NCBI GenBank assembly: GCA_017308255.1
Contig: JAFKFN010000014.1
Location: forward strand, 1 to 64,000
Origin: Altererythrobacter sp.
GTDB taxonomy: Bacteria > Pseudomonadota > Alphaproteobacteria > Sphingomonadales > Sphingomonadaceae
DNA: 64,000 nt
Direction of reading: 5' to 3'
The translations under genes were made by a program, and so were the position numbers. Each line of letters starts with the position of its first letter. Position 1 is the stretch's first letter. The notes under the pieces were generated by a model. It saw only the letters and a program-made list of their open reading frames with translations, made no database searches and was not told the DNA's origin. Below, in pieces: positions 1 to 10,385 of this stretch.

Positions 1-872
1 ACGGCGCTGTTGAGGATGCCCGCGGCTTCCGGCGTGATGTCCGACTTATCCCAGTCGAAGAACACGATGTACGGCCCCTGGTTGCACTGCGCGACCGGAG
101 GCGGCGGCGGAGGCGGTGGGGGCGGCGGAGGCGGAGGCGGCGGGGGCGGTGGAGGCGGCGGGGGCGGCGGCGGCGGCGGAGGCGGCGGAGGAGCCGCACG
201 GCCGCCCAGGTTCGCGATGAACGTCACCAGCGCCGAATGCGAATCGAGTTCGAACGCATTCGCCCGACCGGCCGAATCCATCATCTGGAACTGCCGGGTG
301 TTCAGATAACGATACTTCAGGCCGATTTCCGCGGTGTCCGTCACCGGAATGCGGATGCCGGCGATCGCCTGCCAGGCCCATGCTTCGTCGGAATCGTCGA
401 GCCAGCCCGGCCCCTGAGCCACGCTGTACTTCGCACCGGCCCAGGCACGGCCCGCGCCGACACCGGCCGAGAAGCCGACACCGTCGTTGCCGCCCAGATC
501 GAGCAGGGCGTTGACCATCGCGGTGGTGACCTGAAGCTCACCCGCCGCAGGATCGAACGTGCCCGTCGCCGGAGCGCCGAACGTCGGGATACCCGGCGCA
601 TTCGCCACGATCCGCTTGGGATCGGCTTCGCGATAGGCCAGTTCCGCCTCGGTACGGATCAGACCGAAGTCGTAGCCGAAGAAGCCGCCAAGCTCCCAGC
701 CCGTGTCATGATCGATGTTGGCGGCGCCCTTTGTACCGGCGATCCCCACGTCGAAATTGTTGTCCACGACGACACCGAGGTCGGCGCCGAAGTAGGCTTG
801 GCCGTCTCTGGCCGCTGCAGGCGCTGCAAGCGCCGTCGCCGCAACTGCCATTCCCAGCGCAATCTTTCTCAT
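1..872 (-). CDS. OmpA-family outer membrane protein, C-terminus cut by window edge
   Basis: Outer-membrane beta-barrel porin with a peptidoglycan-binding OmpA domain. The ATG at 872 opens a signal peptide (MRKIALGMAVAATALAAPAAA), followed by about 200 residues of alternating barrel-like sequence. Residues 228-259 are 32 consecutive prolines, encoded by mixed CCG/CCT/CCC/CCA codons. After these comes the start of an OmpA C-terminal domain (YIVFFDWDKSDITPEAAGIL). The reading frame runs off the left end of the window, so the peptidoglycan-binding loop is not seen. The linker is unusually long and pure; related alphaproteobacterial porins carry shorter proline linkers. Family assignment is firm, the exact ligand unknown. 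Confidence 0.9.
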   Translation of the reverse strand, partial: MRKIALGMAVAATALAAPAAARDGQAYFGADLGVVVDNNFDVGIAGTKGAANIDHDTGWELGGFFGYDFGLIRTEAELAYREADPKRIVANAPGIPTFGAPATGTFDPAAGELQVTTAMVNALLDLGGNDGVGFSAGVGAGRAWAGAKYSVAQGPGWLDDSDEAWAWQAIAGIRIPVTDTAEIGLKYRYLNTRQFQMMDSAGRANAFELDSHSALVTFIANLGGRAAPPPPPPPPPPPPPPPPPPPPPPPPPPPPPPPPVAQCNQGPYIVFFDWDKSDITPEAAGILNSA

Positions 873-1245
873 CTTGGAATCCCCTTTGAACCTGCGCACG
901 CGCCTTGTAATTCCAGCTTCTTTTCCTGGCAACCACACTTAAGCTAATACCTCCATGTGGCGGTGAAGCCCACCCCTCGTTACCAACATCCAAGGATTTA
1001 CGGCCTGTTTCGTTCCGGATGTGTGAACGAAAACGTGCCGCGTTCTCTTCGGAATACGGCACTTTGGCAAGAACTTGTTGCTCAAATGCTACAGTCCCCC
1101 TGAGGTCAGACCCCGATGCCCGGGCTTCGCCGATCACGCGGCAGCGCCTGAAAAAGAGGGCCGGAACCGAAGTTCCGACCCTCGAGGTTGCGTTCGCAGG
1201 AGGAACGTCTGGCGGCGGGCCGCCTATCCGGCCCGCCAAGCTGGA
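873..1245. other. Intergenic region between the OmpA-family gene and amtB
   Basis: This 373-bp stretch holds the upstream region of the OmpA-family gene and the 3' region of amtB. The only clear element is the amtB terminator at 1151-1183. I see no RNA gene or further coding sequence. Confidence 0.6.
1151..1183 (-). terminator. Rho-independent terminator of glnK-amtB
   Basis: On the minus strand an 11-bp stem (GAGGGTCGGAAC with one mismatch) and a short TTCG loop are followed directly by five T residues. It lies 63 nt past the amtB stop codon. Confidence 0.8.
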
Positions 1246-2595
1246 TCAGTTGTAGGCGCGCTCGCCATGTTCGCCGATGTCGAGGCCTTCGACTTCGACG
1301 TCCGGCGAAACCCTCAGGCCGGTGAGCGCCTTGGCCGCGTAGATCGCGATCAGCGTGCCCACGGCCGCCCAGACCACCGAGGTCAGGACCGCGACGATCT
1401 GGGTCACGACCTGCGCACCCATGGCGAAATCGTCACCGCCGGGTCCGCCGAGCGCGGGCGAGAACACCACGCCGGTGCCGATCGCGCCGACCATGCCGCC
1501 GATGCCGTGGATGCCGAAGGCGTCGAGGGAATCGTCATAGCCGAGGGCCGGCTTGAGCTTGGCGACGGCGAGATAGCAGATCAGCGAGGCCACGGCGCCG
1601 AGCACGATGGCGCCGAGCGGGCCGGAATTGCCCGCCGCGGGGGTGACCGCAACCAGGCCGGCGATGATGCCCGAACAGAAGCCCAGGGCCGAGGCCTTGT
1701 GGCCCATCAGCCGTTCGACCACCATCCACGCCAGGCCGGCCGAGGCCGTGGCGACGAAGGTGTTGATCATCGCCAGCGCGGCGGAGCCGTTGGCTTCCAG
1801 CGCCGAACCGGCGTTGAACCCGAACCAGCCGACCCACAGCAGCCCGGTGCCGACCATGGTCAGCGTCAGCGAGTGCGGCGGCATCGGCTCGGTGGGATAG
1901 CCCTTGCGCTTGCCCAGCACGCAGCACGCCACCAGCGCCGAGACACCGGCATTGATGTGCACCACCGTACCGCCGGCGAAATCCAGTGCGACCGGCAGGT
2001 CGGTGCCGAACATGCCGCCTTCGAACAGGAAGCCCCCTGAAGCCCATACCATGTGGGCGATGGGAAAATAGACGATGGTCAGCCACACGGCTATGAACAC
2101 CATGACGGCCGAGAACTTCATCCGCTCGACCACCGCCCCCAGCACCAGCGCGGCGGTGATCGCGGCGAAGGTCATCTGGAACGAGATGAACACGTATTCG
2201 GAGATGACCACGCCATCGGTGAAGGTAGCCGCCGTCGTCTCGGGCGAGCTGTTCAGCAGGAAGGCGTTGCCCCAGGCGAAGAACGCGTTGCCCATCGGGC
2301 CGAACGCGGTCGAAAAGCCCCACAGCACCCAGATGAGCATCGCCAGGGCGGCGGTGGCGCCGATCTGGGTCATGGTCGAAAGCATGTTCTTCGAACGGGT
2401 CAGGCCGCCGTAGAACAGCGCCAGGCCCGGCAGGATCATCATCAGAACCAGCACGGCGGCCGTCATCATCCAGGCATTGTTGCCCGGATCGGGAACGGCC
2501 GCGGCCGCCCCGGCGGCATCCTGCGCATGGGCGGCACTGGCGGCGAACAGCGAGGCGCCAAGCGCCCCCGCGCCGCAAAGCGATTTGCGGATCAT
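1246..2595 (-). CDS. amtB: Ammonium transporter AmtB
   Basis: Inner-membrane ammonium channel of 449 residues. A cleavable signal peptide (ending ASAAHA) is followed by about eleven hydrophobic segments and the AmtB landmarks FYGGLTRSKN and DFAGGTVVHINAG, plus the pore histidine region FGIHGIGG near the C-terminus. The start at 2595 is chosen over the ATG at 2610 because AGGGA sits 7 nt upstream of it. It follows glnK by 29 nt on the same strand, the classic pairing in which the PII protein GlnK plugs the channel when nitrogen is plentiful. Both genes are probably driven by the sigma-54 promoter at 3012-3027 and end at the hairpin at 1151-1183. Confidence 0.96.
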   Translation of the reverse strand: MIRKSLCGAGALGASLFAASAAHAQDAAGAAAAVPDPGNNAWMMTAAVLVLMMILPGLALFYGGLTRSKNMLSTMTQIGATAALAMLIWVLWGFSTAFGPMGNAFFAWGNAFLLNSSPETTAATFTDGVVISEYVFISFQMTFAAITAALVLGAVVERMKFSAVMVFIAVWLTIVYFPIAHMVWASGGFLFEGGMFGTDLPVALDFAGGTVVHINAGVSALVACCVLGKRKGYPTEPMPPHSLTLTMVGTGLLWVGWFGFNAGSALEANGSAALAMINTFVATASAGLAWMVVERLMGHKASALGFCSGIIAGLVAVTPAAGNSGPLGAIVLGAVASLICYLAVAKLKPALGYDDSLDAFGIHGIGGMVGAIGTGVVFSPALGGPGGDDFAMGAQVVTQIVAVLTSVVWAAVGTLIAIYAAKALTGLRVSPDVEVEGLDIGEHGERAYN

Positions 2596-2624
2596 AGTCT
2601 TGTCCCTCATGTCCAAGGCGCGGC

Positions 2625-3047
<423 letters not shown>

Positions 3048-3121
3048 TCAGGGATCGCGGAAAGGCCTAGGCGGGAACCCCGCCGTGCTCGCCGCCCGAA
3101 TCGTGGGCACCTGCCCGAAAA

Positions 3122-3820
3122 TCAGGCATCGAGCTCCAGCGTGGCGCGGACGGGCAGGTGGTCGGAGGCCACGGCCGCCAGGGCGCTGTGGTGGACGCCG
3201 GCTTCGCGGCAGGTCCAGCCGGGGGAATGGACGATGCGGTCCAGCGGGGCGATCGGGCGGCGGCTGGGGAAGCTGTTGCCGAGCGCCAGCGTCGACCACG
3301 ATCCGGCGAATTCGCGCAGCACGCCGTTGGCCCGGCCCCACTGGTTGAAATCGCCCATCATCACCGTCGGGCAGTCCGCCTTGCAGGAATCGCAGTGGCG
3401 CAGGATCGCGCGAATCTGGTCGCGGCGGCGCAGGCCCGACAGGTCGAGATGCGTCCCCAGCACCCGCAAGTGCCGCCCCTCGATCATCAGGTCGGCGCGC
3501 ACCGCCCCGCGCGGTTCCAGCGTCGGCAGGTCGACCGGCTGCGCATCGGCGATCTCGATGTCGCGCCGCACCAGCAGGGCATTGCCGTGCCAGCCCAGGC
3601 TGCGCGGACGCTTGGCCACCGGGGCGGCGCGCCACGGCGTGTCGTCGAGCATGGCCTTGGGCAGCACGCTCTCCCGCTCGCCGAAACGATAGTCGCATTC
3701 CTGCAAGGCGATCACGTCGGCATCGATCTCGCGCAGCACGGTGACGATGCGGTCGGCATCGCGGCGGCCGTCGACGCCGACCCCCTTGTGGATGTTGTAG
3801 CTGGCGAAAGTGATCCGCAC
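3122..3820 (-). CDS. Endonuclease/exonuclease/phosphatase family protein
   Basis: Protein of 232 residues with the metal-dependent EEP fold shared by exonuclease III, DNase I and inositol phosphatases. Visible motifs are the N-terminal SYNIHKG, the metal-binding Glu in IALQECDYR, GTHLDLSG, the catalytic MGDFNQWG and the C-terminal SDHLPVRA. These give the usual Asn, Glu, Asp/Asn and Asp-His catalytic set, so the enzyme looks active. The substrate cannot be told from sequence. The start is GTG at 3820. It lies 18 nt downstream of the flavoprotein-like gene, and both may share a transcript. Confidence 0.88.
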   Translation of the reverse strand: MRITFASYNIHKGVGVDGRRDADRIVTVLREIDADVIALQECDYRFGERESVLPKAMLDDTPWRAAPVAKRPRSLGWHGNALLVRRDIEIADAQPVDLPTLEPRGAVRADLMIEGRHLRVLGTHLDLSGLRRRDQIRAILRHCDSCKADCPTVMMGDFNQWGRANGVLREFAGSWSTLALGNSFPSRRPIAPLDRIVHSPGWTCREAGVHHSALAAVASDHLPVRATLELDA

Positions 3821-3838
3821 GGGCCGGACTAGCGCTTT

Positions 3839-4414
3839 CTATTCCGGAATCGTGGCCGGATCGCCGGCGATATAGCGATCGGTCGTCTTGGCGGTCAGCC
3901 CGTCGATACTGGTCCGGCGGGTGCGATATTTCCCCGCCCACTCCATGGGATCGGCCCGGGCGTGGTGCTTCAGCAAGGTCGGCCGCTCGCGCTCCAGCGT
4001 CATCAGCGGCACGCCATAGCCGCAGCTCGTCTGTACGCTGTCCACCGCGATGTCGAAGATCTGCCGCGTCCCGGGCAGCAGGGTGAAATGGGCGGCCAGT
4101 TCCTCCCAGCCGCGATCCCACGGCACTACCGGCTCGCCCCGGCCATAGATGCGCAGGACCTGCGCGGGTTGCCGGAAATTGCAGAACATCAGCGTGATCC
4201 GCCCGTCCGCCAGCAGATGCGCATTGGTCTCGTTGCCCGATCCGCCCAGGTCCAGCCAGGCCACCCGCGTGGGCGAGAGGATGCGCAAGCAGTCATAGCC
4301 CTTGGGGCTGAGGTTGATTCGCGAATCCGGCGCGGCGGTCGCCACGAAGAACACCGGCTGGCCGGCGATCATCGCGGCATGATCCTCGGTCAGCGCGTCG
4401 AAGAACTCGGCCAT
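3839..4414 (-). CDS. Pyridoxamine 5'-phosphate oxidase-fold protein
   Basis: Protein of 191 residues resembling the FMN-binding split-barrel (PNPOx-like) family. The pattern is visible in VFFVATAAPDSRINLSPKGYD, the strand ITLMFCNFRQPAQVLRIYGRG, and a C-terminal segment ending in RTSIDGL. Members of this subgroup are often annotated simply as PNPOx family and act as flavin- or F420-linked reductases or oxidases; the substrate here is unknown. It is not the biosynthetic PdxH, which has a different C-terminal signature. The ATG at 4414 is the natural start. Confidence 0.8.
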   Translation of the reverse strand: MAEFFDALTEDHAAMIAGQPVFFVATAAPDSRINLSPKGYDCLRILSPTRVAWLDLGGSGNETNAHLLADGRITLMFCNFRQPAQVLRIYGRGEPVVPWDRGWEELAAHFTLLPGTRQIFDIAVDSVQTSCGYGVPLMTLERERPTLLKHHARADPMEWAGKYRTRRTSIDGLTAKTTDRYIAGDPATIPE

Positions 4415-4474
4415 GCGCCAGAGGTAGGAACGGCGCGCGGCCTTGTCACGTCCCTATCCACCACGTGGCGCGGA

Positions 4475-6013
4475 TCACCTTTCCTTGGTGGTGCTGAAGG
4501 CCAGTTCCGGGTTGCGGTCCTGCTGATAGCCGACATCCCAGGGGGACTTGGCCATGAACACCAGGTCCCCGTCGCGGTCGCGGGCCAGGTTGGCGCGGTT
4601 GAACTCCTCGAAGCTCCTTACCGCCGCATCCGGCCCCTTCAGCCAGCGCGCCGTGGCGAACGGCGAGGGTTCGAGCACGGCCTCCACCTTGTATTCCGCC
4701 TCCAGCCGCGAAACGAACACCTCCAGCTGGAGCTGGCCGACCACGCCCACGATCCACTGCGCGCCGATCTCGGGATAGAACACCTGGATCACGCCCTCTT
4801 CGGAAAGATCGTCCAGCGCCTTCCTCAGCTGCTTGGTCTTGGTCGGGTCCTTCAGCTGCACCCGGCGGAGGATTTCCGGGGCGAAATTGGGCAGGCCGGT
4901 GAAACGCACCCGGTTGCTCTCGCTCAGCGTGTCGCCCACGCGCAGCGTACCGTGGTTGGGGATGCCGATGATGTCGCCCGCCTCGGCGGTATCGGCCAGT
5001 TCGCGATCCTGGGCGAAGAACAGGATCGGCGAATGGACCGCGATCGGCTTGCCCAGGCCGGATGGCGTCAGCTTCATCCCCCGGCGGAACGTGCCCGAAA
5101 CCATGCGCATGAAGGCGATCCGGTCGCGGTGCTGCGGGTCCATGTTGGCCTGCACCTTGAACACGAAGCCGGTCACCTCGTCGCGCTCCGGGCTGATCGG
5201 CCCTTCGGCGGAAGGCTGCGGCCGGGGCGGCGGGGCATGGCGGGCGATCGCGTCGATCAGCTCGGCCACGCCGAAGTTCTTCAGCGCGGAACCGAAATAG
5301 ACCGGGGTCAGGTCGCCGCTGCGATAGGCTTCGGGATCGAACTCGGGATAACCCGCCTGGGCCAGCTCGGCCTCTTCGGCCAGGTTCGGCGGCAAGGCGG
5401 CGTCCGCCTCGCGCTTGCCCAGGAATTCCCGGCTCGGCCCTTCCGGCCGGCTTACCGCGCCGCTGGCGAAATCCAGCACGCCTTCGAAGGTGCCGCCCAT
5501 CCCCAGCGGCCAGCTTTGCGGCGAAACGTCCAGCGCCAGCGTATCGGCCACTTCGTCCAGCAGCTCGAAAGCGCTCTTGCCCTCACGATCCACCTTGTTG
5601 ATGAAGGTGATGATCGGCACGGAACGCAGCCGGCAGACTTCGAACAGCTTGCGCGTCTGCGGCTCGATGCCCTTGGCCGCGTCGATCACCATGATCGCCG
5701 AATCGACCGCCGTCAGCGTGCGATAGGTATCTTCCGAAAAGTCCTCGTGCCCCGGCGTGTCGAGCAGGTTGAAGGTCACGACATCGCCGTTCGGCTGGGT
5801 CTTCTCGAACGTCATCACGCTGGATGTGACGGAGATCCCGCGCTGCTGCTCGATCTTCATCCAGTCGCTGCGCGCGCGCCGCGCCTGCCCCCGCGCCTTG
5901 ACCTCGCCGGCCAGATGGATCGCGCCGCCATGCAGCAGCAGCTTCTCGGTCAGCGTGGTCTTGCCCGCGTCGGGATGGGAAATGATCGCGAAAGTGCGGC
6001 GGTTGGAAGTCAT
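4475..6013 (-). CDS. prfC: Peptide chain release factor 3
   Basis: GTPase of 512 residues that removes RF1/RF2 from the ribosome after peptide release. The G1 motif SHPDAGKTT lies at residues 12-20, followed by the switch I segment GISVTSSVM, G3 DTPGHEDF and G4 NKVD. Domains II and III end in LAFSTTKER, matching the usual RF3 C-terminus. The start at 6013 (MTSNRRTF) aligns with family N-termini; a longer in-frame extension upstream lies in repeat-rich DNA and is rejected. Length is slightly below the 529 residues of the E. coli protein. Confidence 0.96.
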   Translation of the reverse strand: MTSNRRTFAIISHPDAGKTTLTEKLLLHGGAIHLAGEVKARGQARRARSDWMKIEQQRGISVTSSVMTFEKTQPNGDVVTFNLLDTPGHEDFSEDTYRTLTAVDSAIMVIDAAKGIEPQTRKLFEVCRLRSVPIITFINKVDREGKSAFELLDEVADTLALDVSPQSWPLGMGGTFEGVLDFASGAVSRPEGPSREFLGKREADAALPPNLAEEAELAQAGYPEFDPEAYRSGDLTPVYFGSALKNFGVAELIDAIARHAPPPRPQPSAEGPISPERDEVTGFVFKVQANMDPQHRDRIAFMRMVSGTFRRGMKLTPSGLGKPIAVHSPILFFAQDRELADTAEAGDIIGIPNHGTLRVGDTLSESNRVRFTGLPNFAPEILRRVQLKDPTKTKQLRKALDDLSEEGVIQVFYPEIGAQWIVGVVGQLQLEVFVSRLEAEYKVEAVLEPSPFATARWLKGPDAAVRSFEEFNRANLARDRDGDLVFMAKSPWDVGYQQDRNPELAFSTTKER

Positions 6014-6183
6014 GGCTCTCTTTCTCCCCTCCCGCGTGCGGGAGGGGTCGGGGGAGGGCCTGTGCGGCAAACCACGCGGCGGAACAAGCCCTTCCGGCAA
6101 GGGCGTGACTGGCCCGCACCTGCGTCGCGGACCGGGCCGGAGCGGCGGGAGCGCCCTCGCCTTTGGTTACCTCACCCCCGTCT

Positions 6184-6262
6184 CGTCATTGCGAGCGTAG
6201 CGAAGCAATCCAGGGCGGCAGCGCCCTACGCTCTGGATTGCTTCGCTACGCTCGCAATGACG
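6184..6262. repeat. REP-like palindromic element, perfect 30-bp arms
   Basis: Left arm 6184-6213 (CGTCATTGCGAGCGTAGCGA...) is the exact reverse complement of right arm 6233-6262, with a 19-nt centre. As RNA it folds into a long hairpin. Sequences beginning CGTCATTGCGAG are widespread dispersed repeats in sphingomonads and other bacteria. Confidence 0.85.
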
Positions 6263-6265
6263 ACT

Positions 6266-6416
6266 GGCTGAGTGGGTTCGCCCAACTGGTCGAGCTGGTG
6301 CGCCTCACCCGGTTGAGTGGGTTCATCCTAGATGGGTTGGTGCGCCTCGCCTGGTTGAGTGGGTTTGTCCTAAATGGGTTGGTGCGCTCACCCGGTTGAG
6401 CGGGTTCGCCCCACCC
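6266..6416. repeat. Degenerate tandem repeat, 41-45 nt unit
   Basis: Units begin GG(T/C)TGAG(T/C)GGGTT at 6266, 6311, 6353 and 6394. The core unit includes GGGTTGGTGCGC. There are three and a half copies, each differing at several positions. It is not a CRISPR: units are contiguous, with no unique spacers. Confidence 0.8.
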
Positions 6417-6500
6417 TTCGTCATTCCCGCGAACGCGGGAACCCAGTCGGCTCTGTCGTGCAACACCGCCCTGGGTCCCCACATTCACGGGGATGACGAA
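6417..6500. repeat. Second palindromic repeat element (TTCGTCATTCCCGCGAA type)
   Basis: Arms 6417-6446 and 6471-6500 are near reverse complements. Several differences are paired within inner hairpins (CCCGCGAACGCGGG on the left, CCCC...GGGG on the right), so the fold is conserved. This family differs in sequence from the element at 6184-6262. Confidence 0.75.
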
Positions 6501-6790
6501 AAAAGGGGGATGCTCACGCAAGGCGAACAAGGATAGCACCTGCGGCGAAGCCGCTTGTCACTCATGGCCTTCCCCGAAGCCGAAGGACGGCGCGCCGCCC
6601 CATCCCGTCACGCAACCTCGTAGCGCCTTCGCGACTTTGCGTGAGTCATCTTGGAAAAGCCGCCCCACCCGCAAGGCGCAACCCCCTCCGCGCCTCCGCG
6701 TCTCCGCGAGCGCAATTCTTCCCTTCACCCATTCCGCTTCGCCGGAATGCCAAATCCCGGCCTGACTTCACCCCAACCCGAAGCCGCCTC

Positions 6791-9223
6791 TCAGCCCCGC
6801 AGCTCCGCCCCCAGCTTCATAGCGGCCCTCACGATCCGGTCCGAGATCGCCTTCAGATCTTCCTCGGTATAGCTCTTCTCGCCCGGTTGCAGCGTGACCT
6901 CGATCGCCAGCGACTTCTTGCCATCAGGCACGCCCTGCCCGCGGAAATCGTCGAATATCCGCGCGTCCGCCACGTTTGCCTTGTCCGCGCCTTTCACCGC
7001 GCGCAGCAGGTCGCCGGCGGGAAGTCCCGCGTCCACGATAAAGGCGAAGTCGCGCAGCACCGCCTGCAACGCCGGCGGGCTATAGCGCGCGCGGGCGAAA
7101 GCGCCGCCGCCCTTGCGCTCGGGAAGGGCGTCGAGGAACAGTTCCGCCGCCATGACCGGGCCTTCGATGTCGAACGCCGCCAGCGTGGCCGGATGCAAGG
7201 CGCCGAAGCGCGCCAGCACCGTCTTGGGGCCCAGCCGCAGTGTGGCCGACTGGCCCGGGTGGAACTGCGGCCCCGCTTCTCCCATCACTTGCAGCTTGTC
7301 CACCGGCGCGCCGGCTTCGGCCAGCAGCGCCAGCGCTTCCGCCTTGGCGTCGAAGGCATCGAACAGGGCGGCCTTGCCTGAAGCCCACCCGCGCGGCGCC
7401 TTCTCGCCCGCCAGCAGCACGCCCAGCGTGGCGCGCTCGTCGCTACGTCCCGCTTCCCCGCGCAGATAGCGCCGGCCGATCTCGAACAGCCGCACCCCGC
7501 TCGCGCCCCGGTCGGCGTTGCGGCGGGCGGCCGCCAGCAGGCCCGGCAGCAGCGAAGGGCGCATCGCCTTCATGTCCTCGCTGATCGGGTTTTCCAGCAC
7601 CCACAGGCCGTCCCGCTCACCCTGGGCCTGCCGCGGGGGTCCGTCGGCGAAGTGCTCGGCATCGGCGGGCGGGATGAACGACCACGTCACCGCCTCGTTC
7701 AGCCCGCGCGCGGCCGCCGCGCGGCGCAAGCGGCGTTCCAGCGCCTGCCGGGGCGTGGCGGTCGGGCGGGCGACACCGTCCACGCGCGGCAGCGCAACGC
7801 TCTCTATGCTGTCGAGCCCGTGGATGCGGACCACTTCCTCCACGATGTCGGCCGGGCCTTCGATGTCGTGCCGGCGCAGCGGCGCGGTCACGTCCCATGG
7901 CCCTTTCCCTTCCGAACGCGGCGAAACGGCGAACCCCAGCCGTTCCAGCGTCGCGCGCTGCTCGTCCTCGGGAATCGCCACGCCGCCCAGCCGTTCGGCC
8001 AGGGCCGGATCGTAAGCCACGGTCCTCGGCTCGCTCGGCGGCGATCCGGCGCGGACCACCTCGCTCGCCTCCCCGCCGCAGATCTTGAGGATCAGCGCGG
8101 TGAGAAGCTCCATTCCTTCATCGAGGAACGCCGGATCGACTCCGCGCTCGAACCGCGTGCGGGCATCGCTGGCCAGGCCCAGGCGCCGCCCCGTCTGGCC
8201 GATACGCTCGGGATCGAAATAGGCGATTTCCAGCAGCACGTCGGTGGTGCCGGCGGAAACGCCCGAATGCTCGCCGCCCATGATCCCGGCGATGTCGTGG
8301 ACACCGCTGTCGTCGGCGATCACCGTCATCTCGCCGTCGAGGGTATAGGTCTTCTCGTTCAGCGCCAGCACCCTTTCGCCCGGCTTCGCGCGCCGGGCCA
8401 CGACTGCGCCGTGCAGCTTCGCCAGGTCATAGGCGTGGGCCGGCCGGCCGAACGCCAGCATCAGGTAATTGGTCACGTCCACCAGGGCGGATATCGGCCG
8501 CTGGCCGGCCGCAATCAGGCGCCGCTGCAACCATTCGGGCGATGTGCCATTGATCACGCCACGGATGACCCGGCCATAGAACGCCGGGCAGCCTTCAGGA
8601 TCGTCGGTGCGGATGTTCACCGGGCAGGGATACGCTTCCGCCACGGGTTCCACCGGATAGGGCCTGAACGTCCCCAGCCCCGCCGCCGCCAGGTCGCGGG
8701 CAATGCCCATCACGCCCATGCAATCCGGCCGATTGGGGGTGATCGCCACGTCGAACACCGGGCTCGTGCCGCGATAGGCGGCGAAGCCCTCGCCCACCGG
8801 CGCATCGGCCGGCAGCTCGATGATCCCCTCGTGATCCTCGCCCAGCTGCAATTCGCGCACGGAACACATCATCCCGTTGCTCTCGACGCCGCGGATCGCG
8901 CTCTTGCGCAGTTCCATGCCATTCGCCGGCACCACGGCGCCGGGCAGGCCGAGCACGCCCTTCATCCCCGCGCGCGCATTGGGCGCGCCGCAGACCACCT
9001 GCAGCGGGCCCGATCCGGCTTCCACGGTGAGGACCTGCAGCTTGTCGGCGTCGGGATGCGGCGCGGCGGTCAGCACTTCGGCCACGCGGAAACCGGCCAG
9101 CTTCTCCGCCGGGTCCTCCAGCCCCTCCACCTCGATGCCGATGCGGTTGAGCGCGGCGGCGATCTCCGCCGCGGTGGCCCCGGTTTCGAGGAACTGCTTC
9201 AGCCATTCGAGCGAGAACTTCAT
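6791..9223 (-). CDS. pheT: Phenylalanine-tRNA ligase beta subunit
   Basis: Structural and editing subunit of the alpha2-beta2 synthetase, 810 residues. It starts [20 protein letters not shown]. Then come a tRNA-binding OB-fold domain (about 40-150, with [20 protein letters not shown]), the B3/4 editing and B5 domains, and a C-terminal anticodon-binding FDX-ACB domain of about 93 residues ([20 protein letters not shown]). The ATG at 9223 overlaps the pheS stop (ATGA), so translation is coupled, which suits 1:1 subunit production. Much longer upstream frames lie inside pheS and are shadows. Confidence 0.97.
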   Translation of the reverse strand: MKFSLEWLKQFLETGATAAEIAAALNRIGIEVEGLEDPAEKLAGFRVAEVLTAAPHPDADKLQVLTVEAGSGPLQVVCGAPNARAGMKGVLGLPGAVVPANGMELRKSAIRGVESNGMMCSVRELQLGEDHEGIIELPADAPVGEGFAAYRGTSPVFDVAITPNRPDCMGVMGIARDLAAAGLGTFRPYPVEPVAEAYPCPVNIRTDDPEGCPAFYGRVIRGVINGTSPEWLQRRLIAAGQRPISALVDVTNYLMLAFGRPAHAYDLAKLHGAVVARRAKPGERVLALNEKTYTLDGEMTVIADDSGVHDIAGIMGGEHSGVSAGTTDVLLEIAYFDPERIGQTGRRLGLASDARTRFERGVDPAFLDEGMELLTALILKICGGEASEVVRAGSPPSEPRTVAYDPALAERLGGVAIPEDEQRATLERLGFAVSPRSEGKGPWDVTAPLRRHDIEGPADIVEEVVRIHGLDSIESVALPRVDGVARPTATPRQALERRLRRAAAARGLNEAVTWSFIPPADAEHFADGPPRQAQGERDGLWVLENPISEDMKAMRPSLLPGLLAAARRNADRGASGVRLFEIGRRYLRGEAGRSDERATLGVLLAGEKAPRGWASGKAALFDAFDAKAEALALLAEAGAPVDKLQVMGEAGPQFHPGQSATLRLGPKTVLARFGALHPATLAAFDIEGPVMAAELFLDALPERKGGGAFARARYSPPALQAVLRDFAFIVDAGLPAGDLLRAVKGADKANVADARIFDDFRGQGVPDGKKSLAIEVTLQPGEKSYTEEDLKAISDRIVRAAMKLGAELRG

Positions 9224-10344
9224 GCCCGCGCCCCCACGCCCGCGCTCAGCGTCGGCTGGTCGAACGCGCTGAAGCCGTAATGCCTGAGCCAGCGTACATC
9301 GCCGTCGAAGAAGGCCCGCAAATCGTCCATCCCGTATTTGAGCATGGCCAGCCGGTCGACCCCCACGCCGAAGGCGAAGCCCTGCCAGGCATCCGGATCC
9401 AGGCCCGCGGCTTCGATCACCCTGCGGTTGACCATGCCGCTCCCCAGCAGTTCCATCCAGCCGTGCCCCGGCTCGTCGCCGCTGCCGCCTAGCACCCGCC
9501 GGCCACCGTCGATGGCGAAGCCCACGTCCACTTCCACCGAAGGCTCGGTGAACGGGAAGTAGCTCGGCCGCAGCCGCAGCACGATGTCCTCGCGCTCGAA
9601 GAACGCTTTCAGGAACGTCTCCAGCGTCCACTTGAGGTGGCCGAGGTGGATCGCCTTGTCGATCACCAGCCCCTCCACCTGATGGAACATCGGGGTGTGA
9701 GTCGCGTCGCTGTCGGACCGATAGACCCGGCCGGGGGCGATGATCCGGACCGGCGCGCCCTGGCTCAGCATCGTGCGCACCTGCACCGGGCTGGTGTGGG
9801 TCCTCAGCAGCATCCTGCCGCCCTGTTGCGCCGTTGTGCGCCCTTGTGCGCCGCTCTCTTCGGGGAAATAGAACGTGTCGTGCATCGCCCGCGCCGGGTG
9901 GCTTTCGGGCATGTTGAGCGCGGTGAAGTTGTGCCAGTCGTCCTCGATCTCCGGGCCGGTGGCCACGGCGAAGCCCAAATCGGCAAAGATTTCAGCCAGT
10001 TCGTCCATCACCTGGCTTACCGGGTGGACGGTGCCGCGCGGCGCTTCGGGTGCCGGCAGCGTCAGGTCCAGCGTCTCCGCCGCCAGCCGCGTTTCCAGCT
10101 CCGCGGCTTCCATCGCCGCCTTCCGCGCCGCCAGCGCATCGGCCACCGTCTGGCGCAAGTGCTGGATTTCAGGGGCTTTTTCCTGCCGCTCCGCCGGGCT
10201 CATCGCGCCCAGCGTCTTCAGCAGCAGCGAAACGCTGCCCTGCTTGCCGAGATATTCGATCCGCAGCGCCTCCAGCGCCGCCAGATCCGCCGCCGCATCG
10301 ATCCGCCCGCGCGCGTCGCTTTCGAGGGTCCTGTAATCGGTCAT
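9220..10344 (-). CDS. pheS: Phenylalanine-tRNA ligase alpha subunit
   Basis: Catalytic subunit of 374 residues. It has an N-terminal coiled-coil tRNA-binding region (residues 1-90) and a class II core with motif 2-like [10 protein letters not shown] and motif 3 [11 protein letters not shown]. It also has the phenylalanine-pocket region [14 protein letters not shown] and [11 protein letters not shown] short insert ([11 protein letters not shown]) interrupts the core after FYFPEESGA. The stop codon overlaps the pheT start. The gene lies 41 nt after the AraC-type regulator rather than directly behind rplT. Confidence 0.97.
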   Translation of the reverse strand: MTDYRTLESDARGRIDAAADLAALEALRIEYLGKQGSVSLLLKTLGAMSPAERQEKAPEIQHLRQTVADALAARKAAMEAAELETRLAAETLDLTLPAPEAPRGTVHPVSQVMDELAEIFADLGFAVATGPEIEDDWHNFTALNMPESHPARAMHDTFYFPEESGAQGRTTAQQGGRMLLRTHTSPVQVRTMLSQGAPVRIIAPGRVYRSDSDATHTPMFHQVEGLVIDKAIHLGHLKWTLETFLKAFFEREDIVLRLRPSYFPFTEPSVEVDVGFAIDGGRRVLGGSGDEPGHGWMELLGSGMVNRRVIEAAGLDPDAWQGFAFGVGVDRLAMLKYGMDDLRAFFDGDVRWLRHYGFSAFDQPTLSAGVGARA

Positions 10345-10385
10345 AGAAGCGCGCCTGTAGCGGGCGCGCGCCGCGCTCCCAACCC

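Larger units (their letters stand above)
6014..6790. other. Repeat-rich intergenic region between pheT and prfC
   Basis: This 777-bp gap carries two different palindromic repeats (6184-6262 and 6417-6500) on either side of a degenerate tandem array (6266-6416). The rest (6501-6790) shows short AT-poor sequence with no convincing gene. Short open frames across it have no start signals or family likeness. Confidence 0.7.

Noticed and set aside
10-309. Plus-strand frame encoding a run of glycines
   Set aside because: It is the complement of the polyproline linker of the OmpA-family protein, which has a signal peptide and recognised domains.
6266-6416. Repeated units suggesting a CRISPR array
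   Set aside because: Units are adjacent and degenerate, with no unique spacers and no cas genes in the window.
7652-9280. Plus-strand frame of about 540 codons opposite pheT and pheS
   Set aside because: Antisense shadow; no ribosome-binding site or family likeness.
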